Source of the DNA: Myxococcus llanfairpwllgwyngyllgogerychwyrndrobwllllantysiliogogogochensis
GTDB taxonomy: Bacteria > Myxococcota > Myxococcia > Myxococcales > Myxococcaceae
Assembly (NCBI RefSeq): GCF_006636215.1
Contig: NZ_VIFM01000012.1
Coordinates: 1 to 64,000, forward strand
Length of the DNA stretch: 64,000 nucleotides
Direction: 5' to 3'
Position numbers and translations under genes: made by a program. Within the stretch, counting starts at the first letter, position 1. The number at the start of each line of letters is the position of its first letter. The notes under the pieces were generated by a model. That model did no database searches, was not told the origin of the DNA, and worked only from the letters and a program-made list of their open reading frames with translations. This document shows positions 25,569-34,982 of this stretch, in pieces.

Positions 25569-28280
25569 ATGAGCTCATGGACATGCAGTCCCAATGACGT
25601 TGGCGTTTCTGAATCGGGCCGCCCTGCCCGCCTTCTACGGATGGCCCTGCTCGGCGCCATCTGCTCGGTGATGACAGCCTGTTCGGCGCAGGTCGAAACT
25701 TCAGGCGACGCCGTTGCTCTCGACACCACGAGCCAGAAGAGCATCGGACCTACCTTCACCTTCCCGCTGAAGGTCAGCGCCAACCAGCGCTACCTGGTCG
25801 ACCAGAACAACGTCCCGTTCCTCGTGAACGGATTCAATCCCCAATCCATCGTCACCGGAGTCGACCCCGCAGACTTCAATACCATCTTCGCCACCAAGGC
25901 CAGCCAGGGCGTCAACGCCGCGGATGTCTGGTTGATTCAGGACTACTCCAAACCGGACTCCTCCACCTGGGACGGCATCAAGCCCTTCACCGGGACGCTC
26001 GCCCAGACTTGCGACTATGGCCCTTGCTGGGACTTGAGCACGCCGAACGAGGCCTACTTCGCCCGGGTCGATGCCCTGGTGGCGGCCGCCAACCAGAACA
26101 ACATCGTGCTCTTCACGACGCCCATCGACGGTCCCGTCGGCTTCCACGAGACCCTCGTCGCGAATGGAACGACACGGGCGAACCAGTACGGCCAGTATCT
26201 CGGCAACCGCTACAAGAACCACCACAACATCGTCTGGTGGATGGGCGGCGACTACTTCGATGTCGACGTCAATGACAAGGCGCGCATGGCCGCGGTGGCG
26301 AGCGGCATCAAGAGCACGGACACCGTCAAGCCGAAGCTCTTCGTGCTCCAGCTCGCCCCCACCACCGGGACCAGCTCCCTGGATGGCGACTGGTCGGTGT
26401 GGGGAGGCCTTGTCACCCTCAGCGGCGTCTACAACTACAACGCGGCCTACTACAAACAGCACGTTGACTATGGGCGAACCCTGCCGGCGATCATGCCCAG
26501 CTTCCTGATGGAGCCCAAGTATGAAGACGAAGGAGTGACTGGGCGAGACACCCGGAAGGTCGCCTGGTGGTCCATCACCTCCGGCTCCGTCGGCACTCTC
26601 TACGGGGCGTCTCATGAGTGGCAACTGGGGGCGCCGTTCCCCAACAAGTCCCTGCTCAACAACCCGACGCACCCAGGCGCAATCTTCATGCAGCACTTGC
26701 GGACCTTCTTCGATGGTCCCGGTGGGTTCAACTGGTGGGACCTGGTCCCCGACCGAGGGCCTGGTGACCCGGTCAACGGGAGCACCATCGTGACCCAGGG
26801 CATGTGCACCAGCGGGAGCAACAGCACCAGCTGCTATGGCAACAACGCCGTCCGGACCAACTATTACGCGACGACCGCGCGGACCTCCAACGGGTCGGCG
26901 GTGGTCATCTACATCCCGTCGTCCCGCACCGTCCGCGTGGACATGACGAAGCTGTGCGGCACCTCCACGGTCAAATGGTTCAACCCCACCAACGGTGCGT
27001 ACACGACCGTCGGCACCAGTTTCGCCAACACCGGGACCCAGGACTTCACCACGCCTCCGTGGACCACGAGCCACCAGTCGAACTGCGACGACGCGGCTCC
27101 GCAGTCCACCACCTGCAACGACTGGGTGCTCACGCTCAACACCAATGCCCCATGCAGCGGCGCCGTGGCGCCGACCACGACCACCTCGGCGGCCAGCAAT
27201 GTCGGCGCATCAGGCGCCTCGCTCAACGGCTCGGCCAACCCCCATGGAGCGCAGAGCACGGGCTGGTTCCGGTACAGCTCCACCCACCCCAGCAGCTGCG
27301 ACGACACCTTTGGAACTCGCGCTCCCGCCACCGGTGGCGTGAGCCTGGGCAGCGGCGGCTCGACGCTCACGTACACCCAGCCGGTGACGGGGCTCGCGGC
27401 GAGCACCACGTACTACTTCTGTGCCATCGCCAGCAATCCGGTGGGAGTGACGCCCGCGAGCGCGGTGCTGTCGTTCACCACTTCAGCCGCGGGAGCCGCG
27501 CCAACCGTCGTCACCTCGGATGCGACCAGCGTCACTTCGAGCAGCACCACGTTGAACGGGGCGGGCACCCCCAATGGTGCCACGACCACCGGCTGGTTCC
27601 GCTACAGCGCGACCCATCCCGGAAGCTGCAACGACACCTTCGGGAGCCGCGCCCCGACCAGCGGCGGCGTCAGCCTTGGCGGCGGAAGCACCCCGGTCAG
27701 CTTCAATCAGCCCCTCACCGGCCTGACGGCTGGCACCACGTACTACTTCTGCGCGCTCGCCAGCAGCACCGACGGCACCGGCGTGGGTCAGGTGAACTCG
27801 TTCGTGACCAGCTCGAGTTCGTCAATCATCATCGGTGAGACGAACATCCTGTCGGGCACGGACTCGGGCCTCGCGGATCTGCTGGTCGGCAATCAGGTTG
27901 CGCTGACACAAACGGCCACGCTCCAGACCTTGAGAATCAACGTCAAGGCCCTGGGGACCTCGGCTGGCAACCTGACCCTGGCCGTCTATGACAGCCTCGC
28001 TGGTGGCGCGCCCGGCAGCCTCAAGGCGACGACAACGTCGTTCGTCCCCGTGGTCGGGTGGAATACCGTCAACGTCGTCACGCCGGTCTCCCTCCCGGCG
28101 GGTACCTATTGGCTCGTGGTGGGGTTGAACAGCGGCAGCACCGTCCTTGCCTATATCAACGGGTCGGGGACCGAGCGTTGGGTCAGCAGGACGTACGGCG
28201 CGATGCCTGTCACCTTCCCCACCACCGGCGTGACGCAGGGCGCAGGCCACTACTCGTTCAACGCGACGCTCACACCGTAG
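25569..28280 (+). CDS. Lipoprotein glycoside hydrolase-like (DUF4038/apiosidase-like) with two FN3-like repeats
   Basis: 903 aa. N-terminal lipoprotein signal with lipobox MTAC near residue 38. Residues ~45-430 follow the DUF4038 TIM-barrel pattern: YLVDQNNVPFLVNGFNPQS, HHNIVWWMGGDY, and the acidic motif MEPKYEDE (equivalent of GEPxYE, probable catalytic Glu). A putative collagen-binding-like domain follows (about 440-525), then two ~110-aa FN3-like repeats (about 533 and 644; each with GWFRYS and TTYYFCA) and a C-terminal beta-sandwich (about 755-903). The substrate is probably a polysaccharide side chain, inferred. ATG 25569 has GGAG 7 nt upstream. Confidence 0.82.
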   Translation: MSSWTCSPNDVGVSESGRPARLLRMALLGAICSVMTACSAQVETSGDAVALDTTSQKSIGPTFTFPLKVSANQRYLVDQNNVPFLVNGFNPQSIVTGVDPADFNTIFATKASQGVNAADVWLIQDYSKPDSSTWDGIKPFTGTLAQTCDYGPCWDLSTPNEAYFARVDALVAAANQNNIVLFTTPIDGPVGFHETLVANGTTRANQYGQYLGNRYKNHHNIVWWMGGDYFDVDVNDKARMAAVASGIKSTDTVKPKLFVLQLAPTTGTSSLDGDWSVWGGLVTLSGVYNYNAAYYKQHVDYGRTLPAIMPSFLMEPKYEDEGVTGRDTRKVAWWSITSGSVGTLYGASHEWQLGAPFPNKSLLNNPTHPGAIFMQHLRTFFDGPGGFNWWDLVPDRGPGDPVNGSTIVTQGMCTSGSNSTSCYGNNAVRTNYYATTARTSNGSAVVIYIPSSRTVRVDMTKLCGTSTVKWFNPTNGAYTTVGTSFANTGTQDFTTPPWTTSHQSNCDDAAPQSTTCNDWVLTLNTNAPCSGAVAPTTTTSAASNVGASGASLNGSANPHGAQSTGWFRYSSTHPSSCDDTFGTRAPATGGVSLGSGGSTLTYTQPVTGLAASTTYYFCAIASNPVGVTPASAVLSFTTSAAGAAPTVVTSDATSVTSSSTTLNGAGTPNGATTTGWFRYSATHPGSCNDTFGSRAPTSGGVSLGGGSTPVSFNQPLTGLTAGTTYYFCALASSTDGTGVGQVNSFVTSSSSSIIIGETNILSGTDSGLADLLVGNQVALTQTATLQTLRINVKALGTSAGNLTLAVYDSLAGGAPGSLKATTTSFVPVVGWNTVNVVTPVSLPAGTYWLVVGLNSGSTVLAYINGSGTERWVSRTYGAMPVTFPTTGVTQGAGHYSFNATLTP

Positions 28281-28320
28281 CGCCGCCGCGTTCTGGACGA
28301 GGGGGCGTAGCGGTACATCC

Positions 28321-28350
28321 GTCGAGGAGCGCCCGGCGAGGCTCCTCGAC
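28321..28350. terminator. Bidirectional hairpin between convergent genes
   Basis: GTCGAGGAGC pairs perfectly with GCTCCTCGAC (10 bp) around a 10-nt loop, 40 nt after the DUF4038 stop and 110 nt after the stop of the convergent beta-barrel gene. Confidence 0.6.
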
Positions 28351-28460
28351 GTCGGAATCGACTACGAAGCGTCGCAACGAGCCTCGCGGCCTCAAGGTCG
28401 TCATCGAAGGCGCCCGCGTCCCACCCCGAGCCCTTCGGGCCTGAAGCCGCCGCCCGAGCG

Positions 28461-29147
28461 CTACAGTCGCGCCTGGAGCCGCACGCCGGGCATCACCCAG
28501 AACTCCAGGTCGGAGTTGGCGGGCATCGATGACGATGGGTAGCCGTCCGTTTTCATGGAGCGCCAGAAGTATGAGGACATGCTGCCCGTGACGTAGGGGC
28601 CCACGAGGAAGCGGCCGGCGAACGAGAAGTCGAGGCCGGCCTCGAGCCGCATGAGCTCGAATCCCGACTCGACGGTTGAAGTGTCCCCATACGCGAGGTG
28701 CTCATTCTGCATGTGACGCTGATAGCCCACGCCCGCCCCCAGCCAGGGGCTCCAGGGACTCTCCGGCGCGAACTGGTACTGCAGGCCCACGCCCAGGCGC
28801 AGCACGCCGCCGCGACACGACTCCTCCGAGCAGAAGCGCGAGTACCGCCCCACCCCGTACTGGCCATACAGGCCGAGGGAGAGGTGGGACGAGAAGAACC
28901 ACGAGACATCCACCTGGGGCGCGATGAGACCCTCGAGGCCCATGGCCAGCCCCGAGGCCTCGGAGACCTTCTTCTTCGGGATGCCATAGGCCATCCGAAC
29001 GCCCAGCCCCAGGTGAGAACCATCGGACAGCTGTGACGGAGCGGAGGCGTCCTGCGCGGCGGCACGCGGGCCCACGAGCGCGAGACAGCACAAGGCGAGC
29101 CCGAGGAACGGGCGACAAGAGCGAAGTGACAGGGAAAGGTCGGGCAT
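28461..29147 (-). CDS. Outer-membrane beta-barrel-like protein
   Basis: 228 aa. Signal peptide MPDLSLSLRSCRPFLGLALC..., cleaved near PRAAAQ. The mature part alternates amphipathic strands such as HLGLGVRMAYG, HLSLGLYGQYGVG, VLRLGVGLQYQF, LRLEAGLDFSF and GRFLVGPYVTGS, with a last residue pattern (VRLQARL) typical of an 8-stranded outer-membrane barrel. One Cys pair (FCSEESC) may form a loop disulfide. The ATG at 29147 starts the signal; a GTG at 29177 is in frame. Function unknown. Convergent with the DUF4038 gene. Confidence 0.72.
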   Translation of the reverse strand: MPDLSLSLRSCRPFLGLALCCLALVGPRAAAQDASAPSQLSDGSHLGLGVRMAYGIPKKKVSEASGLAMGLEGLIAPQVDVSWFFSSHLSLGLYGQYGVGRYSRFCSEESCRGGVLRLGVGLQYQFAPESPWSPWLGAGVGYQRHMQNEHLAYGDTSTVESGFELMRLEAGLDFSFAGRFLVGPYVTGSMSSYFWRSMKTDGYPSSSMPANSDLEFWVMPGVRLQARL

Positions 29148-29500
29148 GGGCAAGCGGAGGCAACTCCAAACAGGCACCCCGGCCGGGCCGCCGGCATCTC
29201 ACGCGAACGCGTGCATCAATGCAAGCCAATACAGGCTCACGAATTTCTGAGGGGCGCCTGAGCCCCCGCGTGAACAGCCATGCGGCGGCGATGCAGGCAC
29301 TGGGCATCGGGCCGGAGGTGCGCACCCAGCGCGGGCAGCAGGTGACGGCGATACCGGCCCCACGCTCGCGCTCACCATCGCGACGGACAGACGCGCCCGG
29401 AGTCCATCGCCGGCTTCGTCCGCCAGGACCAGGTGGAGGCAGGGGTGGGCTGGCTGCGAACGCACCTCGATGTGGCCGAAGGAGCGTCGCTCCGCCTGAC

Positions 29501-29665
29501 TCAGAGCGCCCCGACGAACACTGAGTTGCCCTGCCCTCCTCCGATGAGGGCCGCCGCGATGCCGTACCGGCCACCGCGCCACGCGAGCTCGTAGACCAGC
29601 GTCAGGGAGAGATGAGCCCTCGCGGCGCCCGGCGGATAACCAACCGCGAGCGCACCGCCGTTGAC
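29501..29665 (-). pseudogene. C-terminal relic of a thiolase (acetyl-CoA acetyltransferase)
   Basis: 54 codons ending in TGA read VNGGALAVGYPPGAARAHLS, then LTLVYELAWRGGRYGIAAAL and IGGGQGNSVFVGAL. This matches the thiolase C-terminus (NGGAIALGHPxGASGAR..., RYG...CIGGGxGxA). The catalytic GHP is altered to GYP, the CxG loop Cys is lost, and an in-frame TGA lies immediately upstream, so it is non-functional. The rest of the 666-bp gap (29148-29500 and 29666-29813) holds no recognisable gene. Confidence 0.68.
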
Positions 29666-29813
29666 ATATCAGACAGCCCACGGCCGCGCCCCGCTGAGAG
29701 CCAGGACGCGGCGCGTGCCTCTCGCGCCTGAGATTGGGTGAGGAGAATCCGGGGGATTTGCCGTTCCAGGGAGTGACGGCGAATGGACGCCGTCGCCTAC
29801 TGGAGCCTCCACC

Positions 29814-30905
29814 TTGAAATCATCCGTGTCCTGTCTCGCGCTGGCGCTCGCCAGCGCCGTCTGCCTCGTGTGCGTGACTCCCGCGCACGCCGAGCTGCCC
29901 CGGACGCCCCTCCCTGGTGAGCTGGCCCGCGTCGGAGACGCGGACAGCGCTGTCATCTGGCTGGCGGGCCAGAACGGTGACGTCGGCATGGCCGTCGTCG
30001 CGAAGTTCCCGCATCGCCCGCTCGTGGCGCCCCGCTTCTTCCTGAAGCACTCGGCGGAGGAGGTGTTCCTGGCCGTGGCGCCCGACGCCCAGCCCCTGCC
30101 GGCGGCCCTGCGGAGCCGCGAGAGCCTCACGCGCACCTCCTCGCAGAGAGAGCAGCTCCGGAGGGACAACGCGGCCGAGCTCGCCACGCTGCCCGAATCC
30201 TTCGCCGAGCAGTCCTCCTCCCTGGCGGGAAGCTGCACGGCGCAGCAAAAAACCTGGGCCGCATCCATCTATGGTGACCCCACGTGCGGGCAGCCTCCGG
30301 CAGGCAATCCCGTCTTCACCGCCACCGTGAGCGACTACTACTGCGAGGGCTGCGAGAACCCGCTCGGCAGCGACGAGCCCAACGCATGCACGCCGGACCT
30401 TCTCCCTTGCGACAGGGTCCGCCGCAATTCGACAAGCGTTCGTCTGCGCACCACCAGTTGGAATGGCCCGGTGACGTTCCAGCATTCGGGGCACTCAATG
30501 CACTTCGCGGTGCATAACTGCAGTGGAAACGGGCCTGTGACTTTCAACTTCAGCCGCACTGGCTGGTCGGGCAGCGGCAGCGTCCAGCTCGACCCCCTGG
30601 AGATGTGGAACATCAGGGCAGGGGATTTCTCTGCCGCCAACGCAGCGAAGAAGGTGACCATGGGCCAGTGGACCGTGGGCCGGCCCGAAAGCGGCTCCAC
30701 CTATGACTTCAACGCCATGTCGGTGGATGCCAATTCGGGCGCGACGGATGCCATTACCGCGTGTGGGGACATCATCACCAAGTACAGCATGGAGGACCTC
30801 ACCATTCCCGCCTGCCACGGCAATGCCGATGTCGCGCTCTGCAATGGAACAAACTGCAACAACGCCTGCTTCCATTGCTACGGGCCAAACGGCTGCCCCA
30901 ACTAA
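29814..30905 (+). CDS. Secreted Cys-rich protein, unknown function
   Basis: 363 aa. Sec signal peptide (MKSSVSCLALALASAVCLVC..., cleaved after AHA). The mature part has an N-terminal ~100-aa region without Cys and a C-terminal region with about 16 Cys, including YYCEGCENP and the ending CNGTNCNNACFHCYGPNGCPN, so it should be disulfide-rich outside the cell. The start is a TTG at 29814 with GGAG 8 nt upstream; no ATG gives the signal peptide. No family recognised. Confidence 0.72.
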   Translation: MKSSVSCLALALASAVCLVCVTPAHAELPRTPLPGELARVGDADSAVIWLAGQNGDVGMAVVAKFPHRPLVAPRFFLKHSAEEVFLAVAPDAQPLPAALRSRESLTRTSSQREQLRRDNAAELATLPESFAEQSSSLAGSCTAQQKTWAASIYGDPTCGQPPAGNPVFTATVSDYYCEGCENPLGSDEPNACTPDLLPCDRVRRNSTSVRLRTTSWNGPVTFQHSGHSMHFAVHNCSGNGPVTFNFSRTGWSGSGSVQLDPLEMWNIRAGDFSAANAAKKVTMGQWTVGRPESGSTYDFNAMSVDANSGATDAITACGDIITKYSMEDLTIPACHGNADVALCNGTNCNNACFHCYGPNGCPN

Positions 30906-30954
30906 GTGGCCTTTTGTACCGCACTGGATTGTTGAGACACCAGGCTGGTCGTAA

Positions 30955-31152
30955 TCAGGCAGCTTGCTTCAGCATCAGCCCCCGCCGGGCCTGACCCGGC
31001 GAGAGGAAGCCGTAGTGATTCAGGAGCCAGTGCTCGGTGGACCGGCGGGCCCACTCCAACAGGGCCCGCCGGAGTTCCTCCACGGTGGAGAAGGTCCGAA
31101 TCCAGAGCAACTCCTCCTTGAGGGTGCGGATGAATCGTTCGGCTCCCCGCAT
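30955..31152 (-). pseudogene. IS3-family transposase C-terminal relic
   Basis: 65 codons read AERFIRTLKEELLWIRTFST and then EHWLLNHYGFLSPGQARRGL, the C-terminal end of the DDE integrase core (AERFIRTLKEE... with the catalytic Glu) of IS3-family elements. The N-terminal two thirds is missing and no terminal repeats were found, so this is a relic. The remainder of the 437-bp gap up to the serpin holds nothing else recognised. Confidence 0.75.
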
Positions 31153-31342
31153 CAGCCATCACCCTCAACTTCGGTGAAACAGCAGCCACGGGATTTCCAT
31201 CAAGAGGCGGGGACCTGTCCTCGAAAATCCGAGGAGCGCCGTCCCGCGCTGGGTGCAACCCATTGAAATCCCAGGCCGGAAGGATGCGCATGGCGCTTGC
31301 TTCTCAGGGCATTCCGCCGCACTCCGAAAGGACTGGACCCCG

Positions 31343-32632
31343 ATGTCGTCGACCCCGCTGAAGGCTTGTGTATTCACCGCGCTGTTGGGATTGGCTGCCT
31401 GCCACTCCGACGTCCAGACGCCCATGGAGGACGAGACTCCGGCTCCCGGGGAGCTGGTGGCCTCCAACAAGGAACGGGTGGCGGCGCCTGTCGTCTCCGA
31501 CGCCGACTTCGCCTCGCTCGTCGCGAGCAACACCGACTTCGGCGTGGCCATGTACCGGCAGGTGGACAAGCCCGGAGAGAATGTCGTCCTGTCTCCGCTC
31601 AGCCTCACCCGGGCCTTCAGTATGGTGTACGCCGGAGCGCGCGGTGACACCTCGGCGCAGATGGCGCGGGCACTCGGCTTCACGTTGCCTCAGGAGCGGC
31701 TGCATCCCGCGCTCAACCGATTGGACCTGGCACTCCAGGCCCAGGCGGGCCAGTCTCATGGCGACACCGGTGATGCGCCGACCTTCCGCACGGTGAATGC
31801 CCTGTGGAGCCAGCAGGGCTATCCCCTGGAGGCGTCCTACCTGGATGTGCTCGCCGAGCACCATGGCGCGGGTCTGCGCGCGGTGGACTTCGCCGCGGAC
31901 GCGGACGGCGTGCGTCGCTCCATCAACGACTGGGTCTCCGGCAAGACGAACGGGCGCATCCAGGACCTGATTCCCGAGGGCGAGGTGCGTCCGGACACGC
32001 GCCTGGTCCTGGCCAATGCCCTGTACTTCAAGGGGAGCTGGCGTGCGCCGTTCATGCCCCAGGGGACCCGCTCGGAGCCCTTCCACGGGCTGGACGGAGC
32101 CACGACCCCTGTCCCCACGATGAGCACCTCCTGGCTCTTCCCCGTCGCGTCAGGTGATGGCTATGAAGCCATCGCGCTTCCGTACACGGGCCGCGCCTTC
32201 CGCATGCTCCTGGTCATTCCCGATGCGAATCGCTTCCAAGACGTGGCGCAGCGCCTGTCCGCCGCCTTCCTGGATACCGTGCGCGCGCAATTGAGGAACC
32301 AGCACGTGATGCTGAGCATGCCTCGCTTCGAAGTGAGCCAGTCGCTCTCCGTCGTCGACGCACTGAAGGCGCTGGGCATGGTGGATGCCTTCAGCACCCA
32401 GGCGGACCTGTCTGGCATCACCCGGCAGGAGCGGTTGATGCTCAGCGGCGCGCAACACCAGACCTTCGTGGCCGTGGACGAGCGCGGCACCGAGGCCGCC
32501 GCCGCCACCGCCATCGAGGGCGTCCCCGTGTCCCTCCCGCCGGAGTTCCGGGTGGACCGCCCGTTCTTCTTCTTCATTGAAGAGGTGGAGACGAAGAGCG
32601 TGCTCTTCCTGGGGCGAATCGTCAGTCCCTGA
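31343..32632 (+). CDS. Serpin (inhibitory type), lipoprotein
   Basis: 429 aa. Lipobox LAAC gives lipidated Cys20; the full serpin fold follows (NVVLSPLSLTRAFSMVYAGA, NALYFKGSWRAPF, FRVDRPFFFFI). The hinge DERGTEAAAATA matches the inhibitory consensus, with Gly382 as P15 and Ala385-Ala388 as P12-P9. Aligned to alpha-1-antitrypsin without gaps, P1-P1' is Val396-Ser397 (VPVSLPPE against IPMSIPPE). Inhibitory serpins trap serine or cysteine proteases covalently; P1 Val suggests an elastase-like target. ATG 31343 has AAAGGA upstream. Probably at the outer-membrane surface or in the periplasm, protecting against own, prey or rival proteases. Confidence 0.92.
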   Translation: MSSTPLKACVFTALLGLAACHSDVQTPMEDETPAPGELVASNKERVAAPVVSDADFASLVASNTDFGVAMYRQVDKPGENVVLSPLSLTRAFSMVYAGARGDTSAQMARALGFTLPQERLHPALNRLDLALQAQAGQSHGDTGDAPTFRTVNALWSQQGYPLEASYLDVLAEHHGAGLRAVDFAADADGVRRSINDWVSGKTNGRIQDLIPEGEVRPDTRLVLANALYFKGSWRAPFMPQGTRSEPFHGLDGATTPVPTMSTSWLFPVASGDGYEAIALPYTGRAFRMLLVIPDANRFQDVAQRLSAAFLDTVRAQLRNQHVMLSMPRFEVSQSLSVVDALKALGMVDAFSTQADLSGITRQERLMLSGAQHQTFVAVDERGTEAAAATAIEGVPVSLPPEFRVDRPFFFFIEEVETKSVLFLGRIVSP

Positions 32633-32746
32633 GGGACGCCGGACGACCCGCCCTGGCGGAGTCCAGCTCGTCGCGCCCTCCGGAGTGGCGAGCCTCTTCT
32701 CCAACTCGATGCCACGCACGGGAGGTGTGCCCCCAGACAACAAGGA

Positions 32747-32768
32747 CACGGAGGAGGAACCCTCCGTG
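32747..32768. terminator. Hairpin between convergent serpin and repeat-lipoprotein genes
   Basis: CACGGAGG pairs with CCTCCGTG (8 bp) around a 6-nt loop. It is symmetric and can serve both convergent genes. Confidence 0.6.
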
Positions 32769-32790
32769 CCCTCGCGGAACCCCGGCAACC

Positions 32791-34857
32791 TCAGTCCAGC
32801 GTCAGCCGGAATGCCCCGGATTGGTAGGCATACCAGGGGTCGACCTTGACCACGACATGGTGGCTCCCCGAGAGCTGCGGCGTGAACTCGCCCACGGAGT
32901 TCACGGCCACCGGCTGGCCCATCGGGTCCAACACCTGGAACATCGAGTAGGCGCCCAGGACGTGGACCCGGCGCGGCTGACCTGCCACCAGGTCGGCCGC
33001 GAAGACATCCACGTCGTAGAAGGAATCCAACCCGGCCATGAACGACGATGGGAAGGTGATGACCGTGGCATGGGCCACGTCGTCCCCATGGTCATCCACT
33101 GCGGCCACCTCCAACCGAAGGTCATAGAAGGCCCCGACGAACGCCTGGTTGACGGTGACATAGATGGGCCCCGCCTCGACCGGATCGAAAAAGAACCGGG
33201 TAGGACCTCCATGGTGAATCCGACGCGCCGGCCCGTTGGGCGTCTCGAAGGTGAGATCGCACACCGTGCAGTACAAGTTGTAGAGGGTCTGGTCCTGCGC
33301 GTGGAAGACGAAGACATCCCGGTCCTGCTCGCGATGCCGCCAGCCCGTCGCGGTCTGCCCCGGCACCAGTACGGTCGCGCCCACTTGCGTGTTCGCGTGG
33401 TCGTCAGGCCCCATGTCGGTGGCCTCGATGACGTACGTTCCTGGGTAGCGGATGCCACCGGGATCAAGCTTCACCTCCAGGGTGTACTGCGCGTCCTCCG
33501 TGGCCTCATGAATCAGATGCCCGGAGTTCGAGGTCTGGAGCGACTGCCCCTGGGCATTCCTGAGTTGGAGGGACTGGGAACTCCCCGTGCCACTCGTGCG
33601 AAGGAAACGATAGATGCGCCCCGCCTGGACAGGGAACGTGAACACATCCACGTCCCCGCGCGTCTCCAGGTGGCCGTCGAGCGTCGTGGGGAACGCGATG
33701 GCCGTCGCCACGCCAGCCGAGTCCCCATGGTCATCCAGCCCCAGGTCCTCAAGGGCGCAGGTGTAGGGGCCGACGAAGTTGTCGTGAAAGAGTTCGACGG
33801 AATAGCCACCAGCAGCGGGCGCCTCCACGGAGACACTCGTGCTCCAACCCGACACATGGACCGAGCCCTCCACCGCCACCCCAGCGCCGTCACGGAGCAG
33901 GAGGCCAGGGCTCGGTGGCGCACTACAGGTGAAGCGATAGAGATGGTCCTGTACCGCCGAGAAGGTGAAGACATCCCGGTCCTTGGCATTCGACACCCTG
34001 CCGGTGAAGGGCGTGGGCGAAGGACTTAGCGGCGTGGCGAACTCCAGCACGTCCCCATGGTCGTCGGCCTCGAGGAAGTCGAGCTGGAGGGCGTAGGTAC
34101 CATTGAGGAGCAAGGGCGCGTACCAGTCCGGGGTGACCTCTACGCTGTAGGTCCCCGGGTGCGTGGCATTGAAGACGGCTGCCTGGACCGTCGCTCCCGT
34201 GGCAGTCCCCACCGGCGAGGTGACATTCACCTTGCAGGGGTTCAGCGTCGTCGACTCGCAACGCACGCGATAGACGGCTCCCCGTGGAAGGGACAGCGAG
34301 AACACATCCCGGTCGAAGACATACTCAAGGACGCCCGTAGCAGCGGTCGCTGGGTTCCAGGGCGTCGCGGTGGCGGCCAGGTCCCCATGGTCGTCCAAAC
34401 CCAGCTCGACGATTTCACAGGAGTAGGGACTCACCGTCACCGCGGGCCGGGAGGAGATGCTCAGGTACGTGGGCTCCGTGACCGCCACCTTGAAGTGGAT
34501 GCCCATTCCAGGCGGCGCCCAGACCCCCTCGGTCTCCGCCCCCTGCATCTGGGCGTCAAAGCGGCGAAGGGTCCACTCCGAGAGCGGGCCGGAGAAGAGG
34601 CACTGGAAACGGTAGTAGCGCCCAGCCTGGGCGGTGAAGGAGAAGACGTCGTGGTCCCCGTCGAAGTCCAGGGCGCCCACGATGGGGCCGGCATGGGGAT
34701 CGACAGGGGTGGCCTCCCACGGCACGTCTCCGTAGTCATCCTGGACCAGCGACCCGCGCGAGGTGGAATGGGAGGACAGGTCGGAGGACTCACCTCCACA
34801 TGCAGCCAGCAGCAAGATGCAAAGACACGAGAAGAGGCGTCGCGATTGTAGCGGCAT
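32791..34857 (-). CDS. Lipoprotein of six PPC-like beta repeats
   Basis: 688 aa. Lipobox LAAC in MPLQSRRLFSCLCILLLAAC. The mature protein is about six tandem ~105-aa beta domains, each opening with DD(H/Y)GD or DDHAN and containing (D/R)DVFxF and a YR(F/V) strand, e.g. DDHGDLAATATPW, DDHGDVLEFATPL, DDHGDSAGVATAI, DDHANTQVGATVL and DDHGDDVAHATVI. This matches pre-peptidase C-terminal (PPC)-like domains, but no protease domain is attached. GGAG lies 7 nt before ATG 34857. Probably a surface adhesin or scaffold; function inferred. Single gene, convergent with the serpin. Confidence 0.82.
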   Translation of the reverse strand: MPLQSRRLFSCLCILLLAACGGESSDLSSHSTSRGSLVQDDYGDVPWEATPVDPHAGPIVGALDFDGDHDVFSFTAQAGRYYRFQCLFSGPLSEWTLRRFDAQMQGAETEGVWAPPGMGIHFKVAVTEPTYLSISSRPAVTVSPYSCEIVELGLDDHGDLAATATPWNPATAATGVLEYVFDRDVFSLSLPRGAVYRVRCESTTLNPCKVNVTSPVGTATGATVQAAVFNATHPGTYSVEVTPDWYAPLLLNGTYALQLDFLEADDHGDVLEFATPLSPSPTPFTGRVSNAKDRDVFTFSAVQDHLYRFTCSAPPSPGLLLRDGAGVAVEGSVHVSGWSTSVSVEAPAAGGYSVELFHDNFVGPYTCALEDLGLDDHGDSAGVATAIAFPTTLDGHLETRGDVDVFTFPVQAGRIYRFLRTSGTGSSQSLQLRNAQGQSLQTSNSGHLIHEATEDAQYTLEVKLDPGGIRYPGTYVIEATDMGPDDHANTQVGATVLVPGQTATGWRHREQDRDVFVFHAQDQTLYNLYCTVCDLTFETPNGPARRIHHGGPTRFFFDPVEAGPIYVTVNQAFVGAFYDLRLEVAAVDDHGDDVAHATVITFPSSFMAGLDSFYDVDVFAADLVAGQPRRVHVLGAYSMFQVLDPMGQPVAVNSVGEFTPQLSGSHHVVVKVDPWYAYQSGAFRLTLD

Positions 34858-34982
34858 GATGGAACTCCGCGAAGAATTTCCGGCCCCGCCACGGACTATA
34901 CATCACCAAGGGAGTGATTAGCGTCACATTCCGGGCGCAAATCCTGCCATCAAGGCCACGCGAAGGTTCCAGCCCCAATCAA

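Noticed and set aside
29199-29500. Search for the rest of the thiolase or a partner gene downstream of the relic
   Set aside because: All frames look random (Arg/Pro/Ser-rich) with no thiolase or other motif.
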